Assembly: GCA_902801585.1 (NCBI GenBank)
Contig: CADCIU010000058.1
Span: 11,389-27,320 of the forward strand
Reading direction: 5' to 3'
DNA from: an uncultured Lachnospiraceae bacterium
GTDB lineage: Bacteria; Bacillota_A; Clostridia; Lachnospirales; Lachnospiraceae
Length of the DNA: 15,932 nt
Below the pieces are notes generated by a model. That model was not told the DNA's origin. It did not search any database and saw nothing but the letters and a program-made list of their open reading frames with translations. Below are positions 1-7,682 of this stretch, in pieces. Both the position numbers and the translations under genes were made by a program. Numbering within the stretch: the stretch's first letter is position 1; the number at the start of each line of letters is the position of its first letter.

Positions 1-105
1 CGGTTCGGTGTCAAGGGGGTGTCAAGGGGACGGTTCTACTGACAACTTTTGTTCCAAAAGTTGTCAGTAGAACCGTCCCCTTGACACCCCCTTGACACCG
101 AACCG
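1..105. repeat. Long perfect palindrome, REP-like, tandem TGTCAAGGGG units
   Basis: Positions 1-51 and 55-105 are exact reverse complements around a 3-nt centre (TTC), giving a 51-bp stem. On the minus strand the arm is built from repeated blocks: TGTCAAGGGGG, CGGTTCGG, TGTCAAGGGGG, TGTCAAGGGGA, CGGTTCTAC, TGACAACTTTTG. The right side continues with the same type of unit (CCCCCTTGACACCC, 106-119), so the element probably also continues left of the window. It starts about 20 bp after the stop of the esterase gene and could act as a transcription-blocking hairpin. The units resemble REP-like palindromes of Clostridia that I associate with IS200-like (RAYT) transposases; that link is from memory and no transposase is present here. 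Confidence 0.9.
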
Positions 106-125
106 CCCCCTTGACACCCTTATAT

Positions 126-1181
126 TCAGTCCAGGAAAATCTTCTGCAGGAAATTGTAGTGTCCCAGCGACCAGAAATCGCCGTCATGGCCGTATCCTTC
201 CACAAGGTCGTTCTGGTTGGGAATTCCGTTTTTGTCCATCGCAGCGCCATAGTAAGCTGTGACATCGATGTTCCAGGGATCTTCCGTACCAACGGTCAGA
301 TAGATATAGCGCGGCATCGTCTCGGGCGATTCAATGGTAAAATCATCAAAGATCGGCCAGTTCCAATACGTTCCCTCATAATAAGGGGTGGGAATGACGC
401 CCGGGTCGGGAGCGAGACTTGCGATGTACGCTATTTTGGACTGCCACTTGAAACCGGTGGCAAGGGATGTCGTCGCCCCCTGGGAAACTCCGGAGACCGC
501 TGTATTCAAGCGGCCCGTCTTCACGCTGTAGTGTTCTTCGATGAAAGGCATGAGGTCGAGGCCAATGTCATCGACTGTCTTGTCGTAGGAGAGGCGCATC
601 TCCTCCTCAGACTTGGAATCCTTGTCTGCAAGAGGATCGGTGTACATGTCGACGCCGACGATGATCATCGGAACCGTCAGCCCTTCGCTGAGCATGTTGC
701 CATACAAGGTCTGCAGGTCGGAACCCTCATAGACGTGGGAATCGTACGCGCCGCCCCAGCCGTGGATCATATAGAGTACAGGATACTCCTGCGACTCATC
801 ATAGCCTGCCGGCAGCAGAACGTTGCAGTATTTATTGTCGCCGGCAGTCTCGGAATAGTATTCCACATTTTCATCGATCGTGCCGTAATCCACGTCGTCA
901 TGCCGTTCGAGGAGCTCTTCGGGGACAGTGTCGTAAGTCTCCATGGCGTAGAGATCGCGGAGTCCTTCGTCGGCTGCGGCAGAGGAGGCCGATTCCTCCT
1001 CGGTCATTTTCACATTTTCATCATCCGTCTGCTGCTCTGCGGTCATAGCAGAGGAACTAACCTCTTCCGATGTTTTAGCTGTATCAGAAACAGTCCCGGC
1101 TTTAGCATTTCCACAACCGAGCAAAAAAACAGCCATTGCAGTAAACAGTACAAATGCAGTCCATCTCTTGTTTGTCATCAC
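126..1181 (-). CDS. Exported lipoprotein esterase, alpha/beta hydrolase (esterase D / feruloyl-esterase-like family)
   Basis: A predicted surface lipoprotein of about 351 residues. Residues 1-23 form a lipoprotein signal: basic start, hydrophobic stretch, then a lipobox L-L-G-C with Cys23 as the lipidation site. Residues 25-75 are an acidic Ser/Glu/Ala-rich linker. The hydrolase domain starts near 80 and shows an oxyanion-type H-G-W-G-G (140-144), the nucleophile elbow G-V-S-Q-G with Ser233, a probable acidic residue near T-E-D-P-W (Asp301), and a C-terminal His332 in Y-G-H-D-G-D. This order fits the PF00756 esterase family (enterochelin esterase, acetyl-xylan or feruloyl esterases); the substrate is unknown, a polysaccharide-linked ester being plausible. 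The frame opens with GTG at 1181 immediately followed by ATG at 1178; GAGG lies 7 nt before the GTG and 10 nt before the ATG, so the start is uncertain by one codon. It lies 34 bp downstream of the HAD gene, probably in the same operon. Confidence 0.85.
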   Translation of the reverse strand: MMTNKRWTAFVLFTAMAVFLLGCGNAKAGTVSDTAKTSEEVSSSAMTAEQQTDDENVKMTEEESASSAAADEGLRDLYAMETYDTVPEELLERHDDVDYGTIDENVEYYSETAGDNKYCNVLLPAGYDESQEYPVLYMIHGWGGAYDSHVYEGSDLQTLYGNMLSEGLTVPMIIVGVDMYTDPLADKDSKSEEEMRLSYDKTVDDIGLDLMPFIEEHYSVKTGRLNTAVSGVSQGATTSLATGFKWQSKIAYIASLAPDPGVIPTPYYEGTYWNWPIFDDFTIESPETMPRYIYLTVGTEDPWNIDVTAYYGAAMDKNGIPNQNDLVEGYGHDGDFWSLGHYNFLQKIFLD

Positions 1182-1215
1182 CTTTAAACCTCGTAAAATT
1201 GTGTCTCAGCTTCTC

Positions 1216-2502
1216 TTACGCTGCATCCGGCAGCGCTTCTTCCGCTTCTTCTGCACCGGGCAGTTCCGTTTTCTCCACTCCTTCCCCGTAGATGGTCTTC
1301 CAGTCATTTGCCATCGAGAAAGGTGTCCATCCCCGGTTTTCCGCTTCACGGTAATACTCAGCGGCCTTTTCATCGCTTCCGTATTCGCGTTCCGTGTCAT
1401 CACACACTACAAAAAATCCCATACCGACATGTTCCGGATTTCCCTCCGCATAGTTGAGCATCGAGTAATCGCCGGAACTGTTGCCGAATGCAAGGACCGG
1501 CCGCTTTCCGATCTCACGGGCAATGGCCGCAGGTTTGCCTGATTTGGCGCACTCAACTTCATCAAGCGGCGCGCCGAGTACTATTGTCTCATCTTTGCCC
1601 ATGTCATATTCGTCTGAATCTTCATCTCCCTTTTCCGAAGCCACATAAGGCACATCCGTAGCAATAACGTGATCATACGGAATGTCATATCGCTCCACAA
1701 GGGCACGCACGACCTCGCGCTCACAGGCTGAGACCATCCACACATCAAAGTCGTTGGCCTTCAGATACTCGATCACCTCGATCATGGGGAGGTAAAAAGA
1801 CTGACTGTAGGTCATGCCTTCGAACCCGACCGCGTTCTCGCGGTCTGCAAAATTCACCACATAGTCCCGGAACTCCTCGGGAGTCATGCCTGCAAAGGCA
1901 GTCGCGACAAGGTCGTTTTTGTCAATGCCCTCAGGAATAAATGTCTTACCCTCTGAATAAGCATGATCACGAATCTGCTGCATAGCATCGCGCTCCTCTT
2001 CGGTCGCGTTATAGTTCGGGTCATCGAGCACGCGATACATTGTCAGACAATAATCGACGTAAACCGGCGCTTTTTCACACAGTATTGTGCCGTCCATGTC
2101 GAAAACAGCGATCCTGTCTGCCGGATCAAGATAGTCGGCGCTTGATTCGTCTGTGCAGGCATCTACAAAATCGACCAGTTCGCGAAGCGATTCACTGTCC
2201 GGATACCAAGAGGGGAAAACCTTTGCATAGTCGATATTCTTGCCGGACACTGCTTCATCTTCCGATGAATCCGCTTCCGACGGTACCGCGCCCTCTGATT
2301 GCGCAGTTTCTTCAGACAGCGCGGTCTCTTCGGCTTGGGTTGTCTCTTCGGTCTGCACAGTCTCTTCGGCTTGTGCCGTTTGCATGGGTTGTTCGGGTCC
2401 TCTTTGCTGTCTGATCAAAATGAAGGCCGCGATGGCAGTGAGCACAACGCCCGCCAGAAAGGCAGTGATCAATAGCAAGGTGTTGTTTCTTTTTTCAGGC
2501 AA
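1216..2502 (-). CDS. Membrane-anchored HAD-superfamily phosphatase with six-residue repeat linker
   Basis: A 428-residue protein. Residues 8-31 form one transmembrane helix or uncleaved signal anchor. Residues 45-80 are a Glu/Thr-rich linker of six degenerate hexapeptides (AEETVQ, TEETTQ, AEETAL, SEETAQ, SEGAVP, SEADSS). The catalytic domain (about 125-405) has all four HAD motifs: motif I D-M-D-G-T (Asp135, Asp137), motif II V-S-A (Ser258), motif III Lys323 in G-K-P-A, motif IV G-N-S-S-G-D (Asp345). The layout resembles class-I, SerB-like phosphatases. The substrate is unknown. The domain is probably outside the cell, though flanking charges (KR before, RQQR after the helix) do not settle topology. 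The start is TTG at 2502, chosen because GGAGGGAGG sits 8 nt upstream. It heads an operon with the esterase. Confidence 0.85.
   Translation of the reverse strand: MPEKRNNTLLLITAFLAGVVLTAIAAFILIRQQRGPEQPMQTAQAEETVQTEETTQAEETALSEETAQSEGAVPSEADSSEDEAVSGKNIDYAKVFPSWYPDSESLRELVDFVDACTDESSADYLDPADRIAVFDMDGTILCEKAPVYVDYCLTMYRVLDDPNYNATEEERDAMQQIRDHAYSEGKTFIPEGIDKNDLVATAFAGMTPEEFRDYVVNFADRENAVGFEGMTYSQSFYLPMIEVIEYLKANDFDVWMVSACEREVVRALVERYDIPYDHVIATDVPYVASEKGDEDSDEYDMGKDETIVLGAPLDEVECAKSGKPAAIAREIGKRPVLAFGNSSGDYSMLNYAEGNPEHVGMGFFVVCDDTEREYGSDEKAAEYYREAENRGWTPFSMANDWKTIYGEGVEKTELPGAEEAEEALPDAA
2263..2370 (-). repeat. Degenerate 18-bp tandem repeat coding for the hexapeptide linker
   Basis: Six consecutive 18-bp units encode residues 45-80 of the HAD phosphatase with the pattern [A/T/S]-E-E-T-x-[Q/L]. 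The first four are well conserved and the last two are decayed. Such short in-frame repeats can change copy number between strains and would alter the spacer between membrane anchor and enzyme. Confidence 0.75.
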
Positions 2503-2581
2503 TAGTAGTTCCTCCCTCCGATTTCATTCTTTAAGTAACCTTCAATAAGCAACTCCGAAAGGAATATACTGTTTTGCCATC

Positions 2582-2610
2582 ATTATATGCGCCTCACGAA
2601 TATCTCGCAA
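2582..2610 (-). promoter_or_regulatory. Sigma-A promoter for the HAD phosphatase-esterase operon
   Basis: On the minus strand TTGCGA (2605-2610) is followed by exactly 17 bp and a perfect TATAAT (2582-2587), about 80 bp upstream of the TTG start at 2502. A 14-bp inverted repeat, GTTATT-CT-AATAAC (2631-2644), lies about 20 bp upstream of the -35 box in an AT-rich stretch and could be a regulator site. Confidence 0.75.
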
Positions 2611-2670
2611 ATAGTTATAACGAATATCATGTTATTCTAATAACGCATATCACAACAAGGAATTTCCGGA

Positions 2671-2701
2671 GGGTCCATTACCCGGACCCCATTACCCGGA
2701 C
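2671..2701. repeat. 14-bp-period direct repeat with short hairpin downstream of the secreted-protein gene
   Basis: CCATTACCCGGAC occurs at 2675-2687 and again at 2689-2701. GGGTCC (2671-2676) can pair with GGACCC (2684-2689) to form a 6-bp stem. It lies 16 bp after the stop codon at 2717. No T-run follows on the minus strand, so it is at best a weak terminator. Confidence 0.5.
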
Positions 2702-2716
2702 GACAGGGCCTCGTGG

Positions 2717-3211
2717 TCAGCGTATCTCATCCTCTTGGATCGTAAGACCGAGAATCCACGGGTTTTCACACTTACACGTGAAGACACGGCCGTTGCTTAC
2801 ATCATTCGGCCAGATGATCGTCGAGCTGTAGGAGCCGCAGACAGGACAGGTAAAAAACATATTGACCGGTCCCGGTTCATGGCCGTCTATCCCATCGGTG
2901 TCGATATAAGTATGAATATATTCCGCACCGTAGTGTCCCTCTTCCTTGTGCTCATCAGCCACCATCAGGTAGTCCTCTCCTCCATATGTGATAATCCCGT
3001 AAAGCCTGTCATCGGGGACATCCATCTCTTCTGATACTGCCAGCGCATGCTGCCTTACAGCCTCGAGCGGAAACCTCTCCGCCAGGCTTTTTTCCTCCTC
3101 TTCAGATTCGATCTGATCATCTGCCGGCGCAGCATGTGCCGTGAAAGCAACTGCCCCGATGGCAACCGCTGCCGCAATCAATCCTGCCATAAATGTAATC
3201 CTTTTTTTCAT
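2717..3211 (-). CDS. Secreted protein with C-terminal CPxC/CxC zinc-ribbon-like motif, function unknown
   Basis: A 164-residue protein when started at the ATG at 3211, which has a strong AGGAGG 8 nt upstream; the frame also contains an ATG at 3250 but that has no convincing ribosome binding site. Residues 1-27 form a Sec signal peptide (MKKR, hydrophobic core, A-H-A before A-P-A). An acidic stretch (32-41) follows. The C-terminal part has Cys122 and Cys125 in T-C-P-V-C-G and Cys146 and Cys148 in C-K-C, spaced about right for a four-cysteine metal ribbon or, if oxidised outside the cell, two disulfides. I do not recognise the family. It is divergent from the kinase-TIR operon and shares an upstream block with the small membrane protein at 9804-10103. 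Confidence 0.75.
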   Translation of the reverse strand: MKKRITFMAGLIAAAVAIGAVAFTAHAAPADDQIESEEEEKSLAERFPLEAVRQHALAVSEEMDVPDDRLYGIITYGGEDYLMVADEHKEEGHYGAEYIHTYIDTDGIDGHEPGPVNMFFTCPVCGSYSSTIIWPNDVSNGRVFTCKCENPWILGLTIQEDEIR

Positions 3212-3286
3212 ACTGTCTGCCTCCTGTTCTTCTTTTGCTTTTGTTTTCATAACTTATCCGGCACTGCCTTTTTCTTTGATGTGACC

Positions 3287-3328
3287 AGTATAACAACCCG
3301 CTTTTCCCTTCCCGTTTTTCCAATGCAG
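3287..3328 (-). promoter_or_regulatory. Extended -10 promoter and conserved upstream block (copy A)
   Basis: On the minus strand TGT-TATACT (TATACT at 3287-3292) forms an extended -10 element about 75 bp before the ATG at 3211. No canonical -35 is visible at 17 bp. Upstream lies a block reading CTGCATTGGAAAAACGGGAAG that is closely matched at 10162-10200: over 39 ungapped positions (3290-3328 against 10162-10200) I count 27 identities, with the -10 in the same register. Confidence 0.55.
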
Positions 3329-3356
3329 CTATAAGCGGCGCCAAAATCCGTAATAA

Positions 3357-3385
3357 TTGAATTTGCCCATATCGGATGATACACT
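3357..3385 (+). promoter_or_regulatory. Candidate promoter of the kinase-TIR operon
   Basis: TTGAAT (3357-3362), a 17-bp spacer and TACACT (3380-3385) each match four of six consensus positions, about 70 bp before the ATG at 3453. The -10 box overlaps the palindrome at 3381-3402, which suggests a repressor-controlled promoter. Confidence 0.5.
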
Positions 3386-3402
3386 TGAAATATTTAAAGT
3401 GT
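3381..3402. promoter_or_regulatory. 22-bp near-perfect palindrome, candidate operator
   Basis: The two halves ACACTTGAAAT and ATTTAAAGTGT are reverse complements at 10 of 11 positions. The element covers the end of the candidate -10 box and the expected transcription start, a classic position for a dimeric repressor. The HTH-like product of the second gene of the operon is one possible binder, but nothing in the sequence proves it. Confidence 0.6.
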
Positions 3403-3452
3403 GACTCATCTTCCACCCGGTTATACCCACCCTTATTCAAAAGGATCGCCTT

Positions 3453-6400
3453 ATGTCTGTTATCAGGGAACCTCTTCCAATAGGAACGCTCATTCGACTT
3501 CCGGACGGCTTTTGTGCCGAGATCACCGGCGATACGCTGGGTGAAGGCGGAGGAAGTCTGATCTATCCTGCTGTTCGTGTATATATTGAAGAAGGCGGTG
3601 CTCACCGGGAACCGATGCGGCTCGCTGTTAAGGAATGCTTTCCGATATCAGAAAAGTACCGCTTTCACCGAGATGAAACAGGCAGCATCGTTCCGGGAAC
3701 AAACTTTGAGGAAGGTGCCGCCTTCCTTGCATCCGTCCAGGCCATGCAGCGCCGGGAGGCTGATATCACCGGGCATATCTATAATGTCTCCTCCCGAATG
3801 ATCCCCGTACTTGAGACCGCCGGCGAGATCGAACTTTCCACTGACGGGAAAAACTTCCGAAAAGCAGCTGACACCGTCACCATCATGGAATCACTGACAG
3901 GGAAGGGTGTCGCCCTGCGCTCATTCATTCAGGAAAACCGGCGGGGTATCAGCGCCCTTACGGCGCTGCGCATCATTGAGCAGGTCCTTTATGCCCTGCG
4001 GGAAGTCCATGCGGCAGGGTATCTTCACTTGGATCTTCAGGACGGCAATATTTTTCTTAAGGGCAATCTGAAAGATGCAAGTCTTCAGGCAGCTCTGATC
4101 GACTTCGGCTCTTCCAGGCCTTATCTGGCAGACGGCCTTACCGCCCCTATTGCTGACAAGGTGCTTTTTGCGGCCGACGGCTTTTCCGCTCCGGAAATGC
4201 GCAAAAATGACGGCAGTCTCCGCCTTGGCCCTGCAGCGGATATCTTTTCCACAGGATATCTCCTTCTTCTCCTGCTCACCGGCAAGCGATATGAAACAGA
4301 AACCATCGCCGGCAGATATGGTAAAGACATCCTGACGCCGCTAAGGATGCGCCATACTTCATGTCCTTCTTTTCTGGCCGGATCCCTTCAGGAAATACTG
4401 CGCAGGTCGCTGGCCATGGACCCGCAAGCCCGATATCTGTCAGCTGCCGAAATGCTGACTGCTGTGACAAAGCTGCGGGAAGCGCTCGAACCTGAAAGGA
4501 GCACGCTCCATGCTGTCCACTACGATGCTTTTATTTGCTACAAGCATGGTGACCCGGATACTTTGGCAGTAAAAACACTTCAATCTGCACTGGAGCATTT
4601 TCATATTCCGCCGGAAATCAGAAAGCGGACCGGAAAAAAGCGATTTGAACGGATCTTCACCGACCTCGGAGAGCTGTCCGCCTGCGCGGATCTCGGCACA
4701 GCCATACAGGATGCTCTGGCGGGATCGGAATGGCTTATCGTCGTATGCTCCAAGGCTGCGCCGACTTCTCTCTGGGTTTCCCAGGAAATAGAAACTTTCC
4801 TTGAAACCCACGACGTGTCACGGATCATTCCGGTTCTGATCGAAGGCGAACCTGACGAATCTTTTCCAAAAGAAATACAGCCGAATAGTATTAAATCGCA
4901 GACAATGCTGGCCGCAGACGCACGTGCCGGCACCAAAGAAGAGATGATCAGGATCATCAAAAAAGATACCGTTCTCAGGCTGGCAGCCCCCATGCTCGGG
5001 GTTTCTTTTGATGCTCTCAAACAACGCCGGCAGCTTTATGCTATACAGCGCACTGCTTCCATTGCTGCCGCAACTTCCGTTCTTATGGCCGGCTTTACTG
5101 CTCATACACTGTACCAATCGGCACAGATCAAGGCAGCCCACCATGAAACACTGGTCCGCCAGGGGGAACTGCTTGCCGAAAGATCGGAAGACCTGCTAAA
5201 GCAGGGGGACCGCATGGGAGCGATCTCCGCTGCGCTTGAAGCACTGCCTGAAAGCAGCAGCGATCGCTCAAAGCCCGTGACGGATGCTGCCGTTTATGCT
5301 CTGAATCAGGCCTCCTACGCTTACTGGGACTCCGCTTTTGCCTGTTTTCAGAGCGACGGCCTTCTGACACCGGGTACGACCATCTCAAGCGTTCCTTCCG
5401 TCAATCCGGAAGGGTCCTTGATGGCTGTAACTGACAGTGCCGGCCGTTTTTATATATATGACCTGGTCACTCTGCATCAGAAAGGCAGCTTCATTCCGGC
5501 AGACATCGATACCGGCTGCGCTGAAGAGACGCTGAGTGAGATACAGTTTCTGTCTGAAGGCCGCCTTCTTCTCAAGACAGACAGCCATATCCTTTGCTGG
5601 GATCCTGAAAGCGAATGCCTGCTCTGGCGCACGAAGATCACTTCCGATCCGGGAGGCCGGCCCGGTGACACCAAACAGTCTCTCCTGATCACCGATGACG
5701 ACGGGGAACGTTTTTACCTTGTTCTCCCCCTTGGCTCCAATGAAAAACGGCAAGTTGTCTTTCCGGTTTTAACAGGCGATCTTAAGACCGGCGCCCTCAT
5801 CGGGGAACTGGATATTCCCGCAGGAGAGCGCGATCTCCGGCATCTGCAGGCAGGAGCACTGTCAAAAGACGGCCGCCTTCTGATTCTGGGCCTTTCTGCG
5901 GTAATGGATGAGAGGCCCTGCGATCTGATGGGTATCAATCTTGAAAACGGAAAGATTCTCTGGGAAGAAGAGATCGGAAAAGACATCGATATTGAGGAAC
6001 TTCTGGTCCTGGATGATCATAGCGCTGCCGTACTGACCAAAAAGCAGGATTACGAAAACAGCACAAGGATCAGCCGTCTGAAATGCTTCCGTACGGATGA
6101 CGGATCCCCGCTCTATGAAGAAGAAAGCCGTTTCTTCCATCTTCAGCATCAAGGCTTATGGAGCCCCGGCTATGACGATGATGCAGACCCTGTCCTGGTC
6201 TTGTGGCAGGAAGATCGTCTGAAACTTTTAAGTACATCCTCTTTTCTGACCCTTCAGGAATACCAGCTTTCCGCACCCGTCCTGAATGTCACCCCGTATA
6301 GCAATAATTCGCTGATCGCAGTTCTCTCCGACGGAAGCTGCTGGCGGATTTTTACCGATTCCAACCGGGCCTTTTTCTGCGGGTCAGTGGAGGGTACTTT

Positions 6401-7661
6401 TTCAAATGCCTGCGCTTATGAAAACAATGGTCTGCACTTTCTCATCTCCGGGTACTCTTCCAATCGGATGATCGCCATGTCCGAACACGACTATGAGGGA
6501 TTCAGACAGCCGGATATCGGGGCCGGCGACTACGTCAGCGATGTCACCTATATGTCCGCACAGGATGAATGGTTCCGTATTCTTCAGATCAGGCCCGAAT
6601 CTTCGAAAGGCATGGGAGATTATCTGGCAATCGCCCGTGCCGGAAGTGACGATCCGTTATCCATAACCGACAGTGAGGGCATTAAAACCCCGATTCGAAT
6701 GGATCAGACCTCTGCAGAACCCGCACTGTATTACCTGAAGAGCGAAAAAAAGGGAGATGTTCTGCAGCAGTCCCTGTGTGCATGGGGAATCCAAAGCGGT
6801 GCACTTCTTGCACAGTCAGAAGTACTGCCCGATGCCTTCTCCCTCTGTCGGATTTGTTCATCGGATGCCCACATAGTTCTGTATTTTGGAAAAGATCTTC
6901 TTCTTTTTTCTACAGATGACAGCAGAACCGCCGGGGAAAACCTCGCCGCCTGTGCTCCCATCTCTTTAGAGGAGGGACAGTCGGTGCGAAAAGTTACAGC
7001 ACTTCCCCACAGCAGCGACTTTCTTGTACAAATTCATGTTTCTCCCTCAGAAACCCGGCCGGAAATGATCCTGATCAAAAAACTGGATGCCGGAACGGGC
7101 CGCTTTACGGGACCGGAAATAAGCCTTGAAAGATACGCTGATATGCTGGCCGTCTCCCCTGACGGCGCGCTGGCTGTTTTCCGGGAAGATCATCTTTTTG
7201 TGATCAGAGACCTTGCCTCAGGCAGCAAAACGGATACTCTGCCGGAAACCTGCAGCACAAAAGCCCGCGCATGTTTTGCAGATAATGACCACCTTTTGAT
7301 ATGGGGAGACTCAGGATATCTTAAGAGCTGGGATCTTTCCCGAAGAGAGTTCGTGATGACGGGCGATACCGAGCTGCTCTGGGTCTCCCAAATCAGCAAG
7401 GACGGTGAGTACCTGCAGATTCAGACGCAAAGTCTGAATGAGGATATTCTTTTTTCCAGACATTCGGCAGATCCGGGTGTCCGGGTTTATAAATACTACA
7501 AGGACGGCAGTTTTGCCCCTTATTTTGATTTTGCCGCCGGCGTTGCCTGTATGCAGGCGGGCGAGATCACTTCTCTCGGTACAAAGGCCGGCATTGCCCG
7601 GGTTATGGACCTGGATCAGCTGATCCGAAGAGCAAGAGAAATTACAGGTGATACGAATTAG
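3453..7661 (+). CDS. Hanks-type Ser/Thr kinase - TIR - transmembrane - beta-propeller fusion protein
   Basis: A 1402-residue multidomain protein. Residues about 20-345 are a protein kinase domain with a Gly-rich loop (L-G-E-G-G-G-S, 29-35), Lys60 in A-V-K-E, catalytic loop H-L-D-L-Q-D-G-N (Asp194, Asn199), D-F-G (217-219), A-P-E (246-248) and Asp263 of the F helix. Residues 356-475 are a TIR domain: Y-D-A-F-I-C-Y-K at 357-364, R-I-F-T-D near 400, L-I-V-V-C-S at 428-433, and W-V-S-Q-E with Glu445 where TIR NADases carry the catalytic glutamate. A basic patch (KQRRQ, 523-527) precedes one transmembrane helix (about 534-554), so kinase and TIR should be cytoplasmic and the C-terminus outside. 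A helical stretch (558-600) leads to a long region (about 620-1402) with PQQ/WD40-like blades (ILCWDPESECLLW near 713-725; ENGKILWE near 831-838; SPDG near 1235). Start ATG has AAGGA 7 nt upstream. Likely co-transcribed with the next gene. Domain calls are from visible motifs; function is inferred. Confidence 0.9.
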   Translation: MSVIREPLPIGTLIRLPDGFCAEITGDTLGEGGGSLIYPAVRVYIEEGGAHREPMRLAVKECFPISEKYRFHRDETGSIVPGTNFEEGAAFLASVQAMQRREADITGHIYNVSSRMIPVLETAGEIELSTDGKNFRKAADTVTIMESLTGKGVALRSFIQENRRGISALTALRIIEQVLYALREVHAAGYLHLDLQDGNIFLKGNLKDASLQAALIDFGSSRPYLADGLTAPIADKVLFAADGFSAPEMRKNDGSLRLGPAADIFSTGYLLLLLLTGKRYETETIAGRYGKDILTPLRMRHTSCPSFLAGSLQEILRRSLAMDPQARYLSAAEMLTAVTKLREALEPERSTLHAVHYDAFICYKHGDPDTLAVKTLQSALEHFHIPPEIRKRTGKKRFERIFTDLGELSACADLGTAIQDALAGSEWLIVVCSKAAPTSLWVSQEIETFLETHDVSRIIPVLIEGEPDESFPKEIQPNSIKSQTMLAADARAGTKEEMIRIIKKDTVLRLAAPMLGVSFDALKQRRQLYAIQRTASIAAATSVLMAGFTAHTLYQSAQIKAAHHETLVRQGELLAERSEDLLKQGDRMGAISAALEALPESSSDRSKPVTDAAVYALNQASYAYWDSAFACFQSDGLLTPGTTISSVPSVNPEGSLMAVTDSAGRFYIYDLVTLHQKGSFIPADIDTGCAEETLSEIQFLSEGRLLLKTDSHILCWDPESECLLWRTKITSDPGGRPGDTKQSLLITDDDGERFYLVLPLGSNEKRQVVFPVLTGDLKTGALIGELDIPAGERDLRHLQAGALSKDGRLLILGLSAVMDERPCDLMGINLENGKILWEEEIGKDIDIEELLVLDDHSAAVLTKKQDYENSTRISRLKCFRTDDGSPLYEEESRFFHLQHQGLWSPGYDDDADPVLVLWQEDRLKLLSTSSFLTLQEYQLSAPVLNVTPYSNNSLIAVLSDGSCWRIFTDSNRAFFCGSVEGTFSNACAYENNGLHFLISGYSSNRMIAMSEHDYEGFRQPDIGAGDYVSDVTYMSAQDEWFRILQIRPESSKGMGDYLAIARAGSDDPLSITDSEGIKTPIRMDQTSAEPALYYLKSEKKGDVLQQSLCAWGIQSGALLAQSEVLPDAFSLCRICSSDAHIVLYFGKDLLLFSTDDSRTAGENLAACAPISLEEGQSVRKVTALPHSSDFLVQIHVSPSETRPEMILIKKLDAGTGRFTGPEISLERYADMLAVSPDGALAVFREDHLFVIRDLASGSKTDTLPETCSTKARACFADNDHLLIWGDSGYLKSWDLSRREFVMTGDTELLWVSQISKDGEYLQIQTQSLNEDILFSRHSADPGVRVYKYYKDGSFAPYFDFAAGVACMQAGEITSLGTKAGIARVMDLDQLIRRAREITGDTN

Positions 7662-7682
7662 CTTTCAGAAAGGGAGAAGATC

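Noticed and set aside
1..120. The repeat cluster as a CRISPR array
   Set aside because: The units are arranged as one palindrome without unique spacers of regular length.
111..1187. A 358-codon open frame on the plus strand opposite the esterase gene
   Set aside because: It is antisense to a gene with lipobox, GxSxG motif and family pattern; its own translation shows no recognisable domain and no ribosome binding site.
3117..3605. A 162-codon minus-strand frame running across the divergent promoter region into the kinase gene
   Set aside because: It overlaps both the secreted-protein gene and the kinase start in other frames and has no ribosome binding site or recognisable sequence.
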